This document shows, piece by piece, positions 8,357-16,124 of a stretch of DNA of 64,000 nt. A program made the translations under genes and the position numbers. Within the stretch, counting starts at the first letter, position 1, and each line of letters begins with the position of its first letter. The DNA is taken from NCBI GenBank assembly GCA_015075365.1, contig JABTUN010000003.1, positions 1,099,060-1,163,059 of the forward strand, given 5' to 3'. The notes beneath the pieces were generated by a model. That model did not search any database. It had not been told where the DNA came from and worked only from the letters and a program-made list of their open reading frames with translations. Source of the stretch: Verrucomicrobiaceae bacterium (GTDB lineage Bacteria > Verrucomicrobiota > Verrucomicrobiia > Verrucomicrobiales > Verrucomicrobiaceae).

Positions 8357-9613
8357 ATGCCCACGCGCCGTCATTTCATCTCCGCTCTTACCGCCGCGCT
8401 TGGCGGCTCCGTCTTTGCCGCGAATGGCATACCGAAGACTCTCGTGCTGCAAACGGCGTGGGACACGATCAACATCGGCGACATCGGCCACACGCCGGGC
8501 ACGCTGCGGGTGATCGAGCAGCATCTGCCGGAGCTGAAGGTCATCGTGTGGGCGATGAAGGTGGACGAGCGCATCCTCGCGATGCTGCAGCGGCGCTTTC
8601 CGAAGGTCGAGTTCCTGCAAGGCAAGCTCGACGGCAAAGGCGAGAAGGACCTGAAGCTTCAAGACGCGATCAAAAGCTGCGATCTCTTCATCCGCAACTC
8701 CGGCATGGGCCAGGACCTCAGCTACATGAAGTTCTGCCGCCAGCAGGGCCGCCGCTACGGCCTCTTCGGCCAGTCCTTCTTCCCCACGATGGTGCAGGGC
8801 GATGGTGCGGCAGAGCGCATCGAGCTGCTGAACGCCGCCGCCTTCATCTACACGCGTGAAACGAAGACGCTGAAGATTCTCCAAGAGGGCGGCGTGAAGA
8901 CACCCGTGCTCAAATTCGGCCCGGACGGCTGTTTCGGCATCGACGTGCGCGATGACGAGCGAGGGCTCGCCACGATGAAGAAGCTCGGTTTGGAGGAGAA
9001 GAAGTTCATCACCGTCATGATCCGCACGAACACGCCCAAATACCCCGGTGTGGACGATCCGCGTCCCGAGAAGCTCAACCCGCTGCATCCCACGCCGCAG
9101 CAGATCGCCGATGACGAACGCCGCGCGGCGAAGTTCCGCGAACTCGTCACGCAGTGGGTGAAAAAGACCGGCCACAAGGTGCTCATCGCGCCCGAGACGA
9201 TCAAAGAGATGGGTCACAACAAGCGTCTCATCCACGATCCGCTGCCGCCGGAGATCCAGAAGCACGTCGTGAACCTCGACACCTTCTGGAACGCCGATGA
9301 AGCCGCCTCCATCTTCGCGAGAGCACACACCGTCGTCTGTCACGAGCCGCATTCGCCCATCATCGCCCTCGCGAACGGCACGCCGATCATCCACACCTAC
9401 TCCGAATTCCACTCACCGAAGTGCTGGATGTTCGAAGACATCGGTCTGCCCGAGTGGCTGCTCGAAATGGACGAAACGCCCGTCGAAAAGATCGCCGAAA
9501 CGCTGTTCGCCATCGACGCCGATTATCCAGCGGCTCAAGCGAAGGTGAAAAAAGCCATGGCCTATGTACATCAGTGCTTCGCAGGCTCGATGAAGCATGT
9601 GCGGAGCCTATAG
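8357..9613 (+). CDS. Polysaccharide pyruvyl transferase-family protein with Tat-like leader
   Basis: A 418-aa protein starting MPTRRHFISALTAALGGSV, a twin-arginine-type leader, so it is probably exported folded. The body (GDIGHTPGTLRVIEQHLPE at about residues 38-56, RNSGMGQD, then HSPIIALANGTPIIH near residue 335) follows the two-domain layout of polysaccharide pyruvyl transferases, which resemble GT-B glycosyltransferases. Classical members work in the cytoplasm on phosphoenolpyruvate, so a Tat leader suggests a different, periplasmic role in this branch. Family membership is fairly sure; biochemical activity is not. The stop codon overlaps the left arm of a REP-like repeat. Confidence 0.75.
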   Translation: MPTRRHFISALTAALGGSVFAANGIPKTLVLQTAWDTINIGDIGHTPGTLRVIEQHLPELKVIVWAMKVDERILAMLQRRFPKVEFLQGKLDGKGEKDLKLQDAIKSCDLFIRNSGMGQDLSYMKFCRQQGRRYGLFGQSFFPTMVQGDGAAERIELLNAAAFIYTRETKTLKILQEGGVKTPVLKFGPDGCFGIDVRDDERGLATMKKLGLEEKKFITVMIRTNTPKYPGVDDPRPEKLNPLHPTPQQIADDERRAAKFRELVTQWVKKTGHKVLIAPETIKEMGHNKRLIHDPLPPEIQKHVVNLDTFWNADEAASIFARAHTVVCHEPHSPIIALANGTPIIHTYSEFHSPKCWMFEDIGLPEWLLEMDETPVEKIAETLFAIDADYPAAQAKVKKAMAYVHQCFAGSMKHVRSL

Positions 9614-9732
9614 TAGCCATCTCGCTCCGCGAGATGAGCGGGCGGCTTCGCAAACACGAAGCGTGGTTAAGTTCGACAGATGATCGTCCCAGCGATAGCG
9701 CATGGCTCATCTCGCGCAACGAGATGGCTACT
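9612..9732. repeat. REP-like pair of inverted hairpins
   Basis: Two 28-base hairpin units face each other at 9612-9639 and 9705-9732. Each has the stem CATCTCG/CGAGATG around a 5-base loop, flanked by AGTAGC on the outer side and AGC on the inner side. The units are inverted copies that differ only in the loops (CTCCG against the complement of CGCAA). Between them is a further small hairpin around 9644. This is the architecture of paired REP elements (BIME-like). No transposase gene is nearby. Confidence 0.75.
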
Positions 9733-9784
9733 TTGCTTCGCGAATTCCGAGCTACATCCAACCGCGCCCCTTCGTTCTGGCGTC

Positions 9785-11701
9785 GTGTTTTCACGACTCG
9801 CTCTTTTTCTTCTTCTACTCAACTCCGCGAAGGCGGATGTGACGCTCGTGGGCAATGGGAAGCCCGCCGCAGTCATTGTGACGCCTGACAAGCCGACGCG
9901 TGTTGTGAGCTATGCGGCCGAGGAACTGGCGCGGCATGTCGAAAAGGCCTGCGGTGTGAAAATGCAGATCGTCACGGAGAGCGAGGTGAAAGCGGGGCCG
10001 CGCATCGTTTTGGGGCCTTGTCGCGAGAGCGGCATTGCCTCCGCCAAGCTCGCTCCCGAGGCGTTTCGCCTGCGGGTGACAGATGAGGAAGTTTTCATCG
10101 CGAGTGATGATAGCGGTGGCGATCCGCTGGAGTCGAACACACGCGCGGGCACGCTGTGGGGCGTGTATGAATGGCTGGAGCGCGATCTGGGCGTGCGCTG
10201 GCTGTGGCCGGGAGAGCTGGGCACGTTTGTGCCAAAGAAGAAGACGATCATCGCCAAAACGACCGATGAAACCATCGCGCCGCGCTTTTTCCGACGACAC
10301 ATCCGGCCAGGACTCGGCTTTGAGAGCGAGCATCCCGCGCTGGGCTTCACAAAGGAGGCGGCGAAGCAATACAGTGATGAACAAACGGTGTTTCTGCGCC
10401 GGCATCGCATGGGACGGAGCGAATCCATCAGCTACGGCCATGCCTTCACCGACTGGTGGCAGAAGGATGGCAAGGCGCATCCTGAGTGGTTCCAGCTTCT
10501 TGATGGCGGCAAGCGCGGCCCGAAGAAGAAGGGCGGCCGCTTTTCCATGTGCGTGTCGAATCCCGATCTCGCCCGTGAGGTCGTGATGCGGTGGAGCGCA
10601 AAACGTCCGCCAGATGCAACCTCGCCTGCCTTCATCAACGCGGTGGAGAATGACATTCCCGGCCTCTGCACCTGCGAAAACTGCCGCGCGCTCGATGGTC
10701 CTGCGCCAGCCGATTACCTCACATTTTATCCGCCGGACTCGAAGGTGGCCGGCACGCGCTTCGTCTCGGACCGCTACGCGCATTTTTGGCTGAACGTGCA
10801 GAGGCAGGCACCCGCTGGCGCCACCGTCATCGGCTACGCCTACTTCAATTACTTCTCCGCGCCCACGAGCGGCATCCGGCTCAATGAGAACATCCTCGTC
10901 GGCTTCTGCCCGTCCGCAGGCTGGTTCCCGCGCAGCGAGGCCGAGCATGCGTGGATGAAGCAGCAATGGACCGGCTGGTGTGAAACGGGCGCGCGGCTGT
11001 TCATGCGCACGAATCATCTGCTGGATGGCTACTGCATGCCCTTCATCTTCGCGCATCAGTTTGCGGATGAGTTTCATCACGCGGTGAAGCACGGCATGGT
11101 CGCCACCGATTACGACTCCCTCACCGGCCACTGGGCAACGCAGGGGCCGAATCTGTATGTCGCCGCGCGGTTGCACACACGGCCCGAGGCTTCGGCTGAG
11201 GAATTGCTCGCCGAATACTACGCCGCCTTCGGCCCCGCATCGGCGCAGGTGAAAAACTACTTCGACCGATGGGAAGCCTACACCACCGACAGCCACGAAA
11301 AGATCTCGCAGGCCATGCAGGCGACGCAAACCTCCCGCTGGCGTAATTGGGCGAAGGCCGCGCATCTGCTGTATCCACCGGAATGTTTCCTTGCTGGCGA
11401 AAAGCAGCTCGCTGAAGCCGCGCAGGCCGCCCGTGGCGATGAAGAAGCCGCCGCACGAGTAAAATTCCTCCAGCTTGGCCTCCAACACGCGAAACTCTGC
11501 GCCCAGGTCTCCGCGAAGCTTACGCTGGCAGGTTCCACAGCGACGAAGGATGAGATCAAACAGGTGCTCGAAGAGATGCTGGCCTTTCGCCGCGCTCACG
11601 AGCGCTCCTTCATCAGCAACTTCAACCATCTCGCCTGGGTGGAGGACCTGAGCTGGAAACTCTCGGAAGAAACCAAGCAGACGCCCGATTTGTATCCGTG
11701 A
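9785..11701 (+). CDS. DUF4838-domain secreted protein
   Basis: A large secreted protein of 638 aa from the proposed GTG at 9785, which gives a leader VFSRLALFLLLLNSAKA. The first ATG in the frame is at 9680, inside the REP-like repeat, and its extension is not leader-like. Residues about 20-180 look like the alpha-glucuronidase/hexosaminidase N-terminal-like domain (AAEELARHVEKACG, RAGTLWGVYEWLERDLG). The centre carries the WLWPGELGTFVP, HPEWF and CTCENC stretches typical of DUF4838 proteins. These are thought to be carbohydrate-active, but no activity is established. It is immediately followed by, and overlaps by one base, the metallophosphoesterase gene. Confidence 0.8.
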   Translation: MFSRLALFLLLLNSAKADVTLVGNGKPAAVIVTPDKPTRVVSYAAEELARHVEKACGVKMQIVTESEVKAGPRIVLGPCRESGIASAKLAPEAFRLRVTDEEVFIASDDSGGDPLESNTRAGTLWGVYEWLERDLGVRWLWPGELGTFVPKKKTIIAKTTDETIAPRFFRRHIRPGLGFESEHPALGFTKEAAKQYSDEQTVFLRRHRMGRSESISYGHAFTDWWQKDGKAHPEWFQLLDGGKRGPKKKGGRFSMCVSNPDLAREVVMRWSAKRPPDATSPAFINAVENDIPGLCTCENCRALDGPAPADYLTFYPPDSKVAGTRFVSDRYAHFWLNVQRQAPAGATVIGYAYFNYFSAPTSGIRLNENILVGFCPSAGWFPRSEAEHAWMKQQWTGWCETGARLFMRTNHLLDGYCMPFIFAHQFADEFHHAVKHGMVATDYDSLTGHWATQGPNLYVAARLHTRPEASAEELLAEYYAAFGPASAQVKNYFDRWEAYTTDSHEKISQAMQATQTSRWRNWAKAAHLLYPPECFLAGEKQLAEAAQAARGDEEAAARVKFLQLGLQHAKLCAQVSAKLTLAGSTATKDEIKQVLEEMLAFRRAHERSFISNFNHLAWVEDLSWKLSEETKQTPDLYP

Positions 11702-12576
11702 TGACCTCCCGCCGCGCCTTCCTCCAAAACAGCACCCTTTGCCTCGCTGGATTCAGCGGGCTTCAAGCCGCCGATGCGGAGGCCAAACCGCTGCTGCGTG
11801 TCGGTTTGATGACGGATTTGCACTACGCGGACAAACCGCCTACCAAAACGCGCTTTTACCGCGAGGCGCTCGCGAAGCTCGATGAAGCCGTGGAGGTCAT
11901 GAATCGCGAGAAACCGGCTCTGGTCGTCGAACTCGGTGATTTCATCGATCAGGCCGATTCGGTCGAAAAGGAGATCGAGTGGCTCAAGACGATGGAATCG
12001 CACTTCGCGCGGCTTTCGATGCCCCGGCACTATGTTTTGGGGAATCACTGCGTCGGCACGCTGACGAAAAAAGAATTCGCCGCCAACACGAAGGCCAGCG
12101 GCACTTTCGAGAGCCTCGAGGCCGGTGGCGTGACGTTTGTCATTCTCGATTCCTGTTTCCGCAGCGACGGCATGCCGTATTCGCGAAAAAACTTCGATTG
12201 GAAGGATGCGAACGTGCCGAAAGACGAGCTCTCGTGGCTCGAAAGCCAGCTCGGCAAGGCCAGCGGTCCCGTCATCGTCCTCGCGCATCAGCGTCTCGAC
12301 GCGGACAAAGCCCACGCCGTGCAAAACGCCGCCGAAGTGCGCTCGCTCCTCGAAAAGTCCGGCAAGGTGGTCGCCGTCTTCCAAGGCCACTCCCACAAGA
12401 ACGACTACCAGCAGATCGAGGGCATCCATTACACGACTCTTGTCGCCATGGTGGAAGGCAGCGGTGCCGAGAACAACGGCTACACAATGCTGGATGTGCT
12501 CCCAGATGGCTCGCTGCGCTTGAACGGCTTCCGCAGGCAGGAAAAGCGGCACCTGCGGCGCGAGAGCCGGGGGTGA
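11701..12576 (+). CDS. Exported calcineurin-like metallophosphoesterase
   Basis: A 291-aa protein with a Tat-like leader (TSRRAFLQNSTLCLAGF). Metal-binding motifs in order: DLHYAD, ELGDFID, LGNHC, LAHQ and FQGHSHKND, which are the five blocks of calcineurin-type phosphoesterases with a two-metal centre. It probably hydrolyses phosphate esters in the periplasm. The ATG shares its A with the TGA of the DUF4838 gene, which implies translational coupling and a common function in breakdown of a phosphorylated glycan or similar; that link is inference. A GTG at 11698 is a possible alternative start. Confidence 0.9.
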   Translation: MTSRRAFLQNSTLCLAGFSGLQAADAEAKPLLRVGLMTDLHYADKPPTKTRFYREALAKLDEAVEVMNREKPALVVELGDFIDQADSVEKEIEWLKTMESHFARLSMPRHYVLGNHCVGTLTKKEFAANTKASGTFESLEAGGVTFVILDSCFRSDGMPYSRKNFDWKDANVPKDELSWLESQLGKASGPVIVLAHQRLDADKAHAVQNAAEVRSLLEKSGKVVAVFQGHSHKNDYQQIEGIHYTTLVAMVEGSGAENNGYTMLDVLPDGSLRLNGFRRQEKRHLRRESRG

Positions 12577-12653
12577 GCAAGCCTAAATCCGGATAGGTGG
12601 CCTCGTTTTGTGAAGATTGACGTGGTTGTCCTGAGCTGTCACTCTTCCGCGCC

Positions 12654-13016
12654 ATGAAACATCTTTTTCTCAGCCTCCTCATCATCATGACCACCGCAGC
12701 CAATGCCATCGAAGCGCCTTACCGGCATGTCGTCTTCTTCAAGTTCAAGGACAGCGCGACAGCGGAGCAGGTGCGGGTAATTGAAAAGGATTTTGCTGAA
12801 CTGGCGAAAAAGGTCCCGACGGTGAAGGGCTTTGAGTGGGGGACGAATGTGAGCCCGGAGGGACTCAACGACGGCTTCACCCACTGCTTTTTGGTGACTT
12901 TCGCCGACAAGGCGGGACTGGAGGTGTATCTGCCCCACGCGGAGCACGAGGCTTTTGTCGCCAAGATCAAACCGCTGCTGGAGAAGGTCTGCGTTGTTGA
13001 TTACGTCGCCAAATGA
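12654..13016 (+). CDS. Secreted Dabb (stress-responsive A/B barrel) protein
   Basis: A 120-aa protein with a signal peptide (MKHLFLSLLIIMTTAANA) followed by a single dimeric A/B barrel domain. Recognisable Dabb features are YRHVVFFKFKDSATAEQV at the start of the domain and LEVYLPHAEHEAFV near the end. Dabb proteins form small homodimers with an internal pocket; in bacteria their role is mostly unknown. Its stop is 12 bases from the stop of the convergent thioesterase gene, with no obvious terminator between. Confidence 0.88.
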   Translation: MKHLFLSLLIIMTTAANAIEAPYRHVVFFKFKDSATAEQVRVIEKDFAELAKKVPTVKGFEWGTNVSPEGLNDGFTHCFLVTFADKAGLEVYLPHAEHEAFVAKIKPLLEKVCVVDYVAK

Positions 13017-13028
13017 CCGGCGGGAGGT

Positions 13029-13469
13029 TCACGCGGCTGTCAGATGCGTGTACTTTGCGTTCCAGTCCTCAGGGAGGCGCACCGGGCGTCCTTGGGGCAT
13101 CTGGACCAGGGCCAGTGACTGGCGGCAGGTGATCAGCAGCATGTCGTCCGCGGCACGAACCACCTCGAAGGCGCACCAAAAGCGCGCTCTCTCCAGACGC
13201 TCCAGCCGTCCCTTGATCAGGATGTGATCTCCCAGCTTCGCCGGTTTGCGGTAGTCGATCTCCGTGCGGACGACGACCGGAAAAAGCTGGGTGGAGGCCA
13301 TGTCGCGCAATTGCATGCCCATTTGGGCGGCCAGGCGGGTCCGGGCGGTCTCGATCATTCGCAGGTAGGCGATGTTGTGAACCACGCCGCCGCAATCCGT
13401 GTCGAAAAACATGACTTCTTCGCGGGTTTCGATGGTGGGAACGTCGTTCGGGGCAGGGGACGAGGACAT
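13029..13469 (-). CDS. Acyl-CoA thioesterase (hot-dog fold, YbgC/4HBT-like)
   Basis: A 146-aa cytoplasmic single-domain hot-dog protein. The motif FFDTDCGGVVHN (residues 21-32) contains the catalytic Asp (Asp25) of the 4-hydroxybenzoyl-CoA thioesterase/YbgC group and is followed by the YLRMIETAR helix. Length and layout are normal. It probably hydrolyses short- or medium-chain acyl-CoA. YbgC is often beside tol-pal genes; here it is not, so I leave the symbol empty. It ends next to the convergent Dabb gene. Confidence 0.88.
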   Translation of the reverse strand: MSSSPAPNDVPTIETREEVMFFDTDCGGVVHNIAYLRMIETARTRLAAQMGMQLRDMASTQLFPVVVRTEIDYRKPAKLGDHILIKGRLERLERARFWCAFEVVRAADDMLLITCRQSLALVQMPQGRPVRLPEDWNAKYTHLTAA

Positions 13470-13511
13470 GAATCCGCGTTGCGTGGAAATCGCGCGTCCG
13501 TCAACCCGAAT

Positions 13512-15353
13512 TCAGGCGGCGGCGTCGCCATCGTAACACCGCACCTCGACGACTCGTGCGTCGTCGAGGCCGTTGGTGGCAGTGATGGTGAGGCGCAGGG
13601 CGGTGATGGGCTGGATTTGCGCCAGGAGATGCCTGCGGAGGCGCTGGTGGTTATTTTGGATGTTCTCAATGGGCTGCCAACCAGCGGCCGTTTCGACGCT
13701 CAGTCCGTAATCGCGCACGGTTTCGGGCTGCGGACGGCCCCAGAGCATTTTTTGGGTGTAGCCGTCGGCCTGCGACAGGGTTAGAAGCCGGTGCAATCCG
13801 GTGTCGAAGACCAAAACGACCTCGTAGAGCGAAACGGGCGCGTTCCAGCGGATTTCAAGCGTGGCGGGCAGTCCACGGCTCATCCAGCGATGCAGGCCGG
13901 GTGATTGCCGGTTAGGCGGCAGCTTCGTGATGATGCGAGTCTGGCCGCTGCGAATGCTTTCGGCGTCGGTTTGCGAAGATGACGCGTTGATCTGCACGGC
14001 AGTGCGCACGAGGTCGTGTGGGTCTTCGTTGGAGACGCCGATCAGGTGACAATCATCGCGTAGAAGCCGCTGCTGGATGGCATGAACGAGTTGCGCATCG
14101 GCTGCGATGTCGGCGGGCACTACCTTTTTCTTCAGAGCGAGCGCCGCGGCGGTGCCGACGCCCTGGCCGACGACGGCGCAGGTGGCCATGACGCGCGTGG
14201 AGGCAAAGGCGATGTGCGTGGCGGAGAGGTTGCGGCCGGCGAACATCAGATTGCGCGGTCCAGCGGAGACGCAGCAGCGCAGCGGGATGTCGTAGATGAA
14301 GGGCAGGTGATGCTGCGTGCAGGGCGGCTCGTGCGGCGCATCGACGCCCTCGGGCGGATGCGTGTCGATGGGCCAGCCGCCGTAGGCGATGGCATCCGGG
14401 AACGAGCGTGACGTTAGCAGATCGTTCTGCGTGAGGATGTGCTGGCCGATGAAGCGTCGGCTTTCTCGCTTGCCGGGCAGGAAGCCGATCCATTCCAACG
14501 CCCAGTGCGAGGCGTCGATGTCCGAATGATTTTTGACGAAATCCCAAACGCCGAGTGTGATGGCGAGCAGTTCATCGCGGATGCGCTCATTGTCCTTCAG
14601 CGTGTCGAGACAGCCGCCCCACTCGATCCACCAGTAACCGTATTCGAGGCCGAGGTCGAAGCCGCTCTGGCCATAGGGTCGCAGCTTGAAATCCTCCGCG
14701 CTGAAGCGTCGCGCCCACGGTGGAGCCTCAAACGGCATCGGGCGGTCATGTTTGCGCGCCTGGAACATGATCGACGAGCCGAGCGTCTTCGCATCCGCCT
14801 CATCCTGCGCGAGCGATTCGCCGAAGTGCGCCTTGCTCTCGCGTCCGCGCATGAACGGAGCACCCGCCTCGATACCGAGACGACCATCACCGGTGCAATC
14901 GACGAAGGTCTTCGCGCGAATGATGAAAGCGTCTTCCGTTGACGGCCTTTCGGCCCGCACTTCACGAATGAGCCCGCCTTCGACCACGGCGCTGACGACG
15001 GTCGTGTTCAAATAGAGCGTCAGGTTCGGCTCCCGGCGGCATTTGTCGTAAAGCAGCAGATCCATGAGCGCAGGCGAGCGCTGCGGATTCCGCACCGCGA
15101 GGTCGAGACGCAGTTCTTCGATGATGCCACCCTCGCGCAGCTCATTTTGCAGTTCCTCGCCGCCAGTGAGGCCCGTCGCACCGACGATGTGCATGCGCAC
15201 CTCGCTGCTCGCATTGCCACCGAGCACGCTGCGGTCCTGGCAAAGGATCACGCGCGCGCCGAGCCGGGCAGCCGCGAGCGCACAACACACACCCGCGATG
15301 CCTCCACCGGCCACGAGCAGGTCTGTTTCGAGCGTGTGCGTGGTCACGGGCAT
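13512..15353 (-). CDS. FAD-dependent oxidoreductase, 613 aa
   Basis: N-terminal FAD-binding motif DLLVAGGGIAGVCCALAAAR (residues 11-30) and VLGGNASSEVRMH (about 43-55) mark the FAD_oxidored family. No signal peptide is seen. A second FAD contact comes late (RNLMFAGRNLSATHIAFAST). Residues from about 490 onward form an extra C-terminal domain with a beta-sandwich look (SLYEVVLVFDTGLHRLLTLS), possibly carbohydrate-binding. The start at 15353 is 6 bases beyond the stop of the upstream aldolase gene, so the two are surely cotranscribed. With the aldolase and ceramidase-like genes it suggests oxidation of a sugar-type substrate followed by retro-aldol cleavage; this is inference. Confidence 0.87.
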   Translation of the reverse strand: MPVTTHTLETDLLVAGGGIAGVCCALAAARLGARVILCQDRSVLGGNASSEVRMHIVGATGLTGGEELQNELREGGIIEELRLDLAVRNPQRSPALMDLLLYDKCRREPNLTLYLNTTVVSAVVEGGLIREVRAERPSTEDAFIIRAKTFVDCTGDGRLGIEAGAPFMRGRESKAHFGESLAQDEADAKTLGSSIMFQARKHDRPMPFEAPPWARRFSAEDFKLRPYGQSGFDLGLEYGYWWIEWGGCLDTLKDNERIRDELLAITLGVWDFVKNHSDIDASHWALEWIGFLPGKRESRRFIGQHILTQNDLLTSRSFPDAIAYGGWPIDTHPPEGVDAPHEPPCTQHHLPFIYDIPLRCCVSAGPRNLMFAGRNLSATHIAFASTRVMATCAVVGQGVGTAAALALKKKVVPADIAADAQLVHAIQQRLLRDDCHLIGVSNEDPHDLVRTAVQINASSSQTDAESIRSGQTRIITKLPPNRQSPGLHRWMSRGLPATLEIRWNAPVSLYEVVLVFDTGLHRLLTLSQADGYTQKMLWGRPQPETVRDYGLSVETAAGWQPIENIQNNHQRLRRHLLAQIQPITALRLTITATNGLDDARVVEVRCYDGDAAA

Positions 15354-15359
15354 GGCGCG

Positions 15360-16121
15360 TCAGATTTCCACCGCCGCGCGGGCTGCTTTCATGCCAGTGG
15401 AGACGCAGCGGAAGTCGCTGATCACATTGAAAAATCGGAAGCCCATCGCGTGGTAGCTTTTCACCTGCTCCGGCGCGCATGGAATGGCCGCGACCTTGCC
15501 GTGGCGCTGGCACGCGGCGACGACCTTCTCCAAAATGGCACGCACCTCGGGGTCGTCGGTCCTGCCGAATTTCCCCAGCCCCAGCGTGAGGTCCGCCGGG
15601 CCGACGAAAAGCACATCCACACCCGGAATCGCCGCGATCTCGTCGATGTGCGGCACCACCTCCGGCTCCTCGATCTGCACGGCGAGGAAGTTATCGCCAT
15701 TCGTCTTCGCCAGGTACTCCGTGGGCGGGATGCGGCCAAAATCCGCCTCCGCGTGGATGCCGTCGAAGCCACGTGCACCGAGCGGCGGGAATTTCATCGC
15801 GCGCACGACGTCGCGGGCCTCGTCAGCATGCCGCACACGCGGCAGCATGATGCCACGCGCTCCCGCCTCGACGAGCTGCAGCACATCCGTGTAGTTCGAT
15901 GGGCGCACGCGGATGAACGCATCCGCGCCACCGAGCCGGCAGGCCTGGATGAGCGCATAAATCATCGCCGCATCAACACGCTTGTGCTCCAGGCAGATCC
16001 AAACGGCATCAAAGCCGGACGAGGCGATCATTTCGACCAGCTCTGGATCGGTGTAGCACGACTTGGCCGTGATGACGGTCTGACCGGAGCGGATTTTCTG
16101 GAGGACGACGGAGGTCTGCAT
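15360..16121 (-). CDS. HpcH/HpaI-type aldolase/citrate lyase family protein
   Basis: A 253-aa class II pyruvate aldolase of the HpcH/HpaI family. Motifs: WICLEHKRVD with the catalytic His at about residue 46, FIRVRPSN supplying the pyruvate-binding Arg, GARGIMLPRV, the metal-binding VQIEEPE and VGPADLTLGLG. Family members split 2-keto-3-deoxy acids or 2,4-dihydroxyheptenedioate into pyruvate or similar plus an aldehyde. It is the middle gene of a compact operon: 3 bases after the ceramidase-like gene and 6 before the FAD oxidoreductase. No signal peptide, so it acts in the cytoplasm. Confidence 0.9.
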   Translation of the reverse strand: MQTSVVLQKIRSGQTVITAKSCYTDPELVEMIASSGFDAVWICLEHKRVDAAMIYALIQACRLGGADAFIRVRPSNYTDVLQLVEAGARGIMLPRVRHADEARDVVRAMKFPPLGARGFDGIHAEADFGRIPPTEYLAKTNGDNFLAVQIEEPEVVPHIDEIAAIPGVDVLFVGPADLTLGLGKFGRTDDPEVRAILEKVVAACQRHGKVAAIPCAPEQVKSYHAMGFRFFNVISDFRCVSTGMKAARAAVEI

Positions 16122-16124
16122 GAG

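Noticed and set aside
8099..9412. 437-codon antisense frame over the pyruvyl-transferase-like gene
   Set aside because: Composition typical of an antisense shadow; the sense gene has a leader and family motifs.
9612..9732. Possible CRISPR repeats
   Set aside because: Only two units, in inverted orientation, with no spacers and no cas genes.
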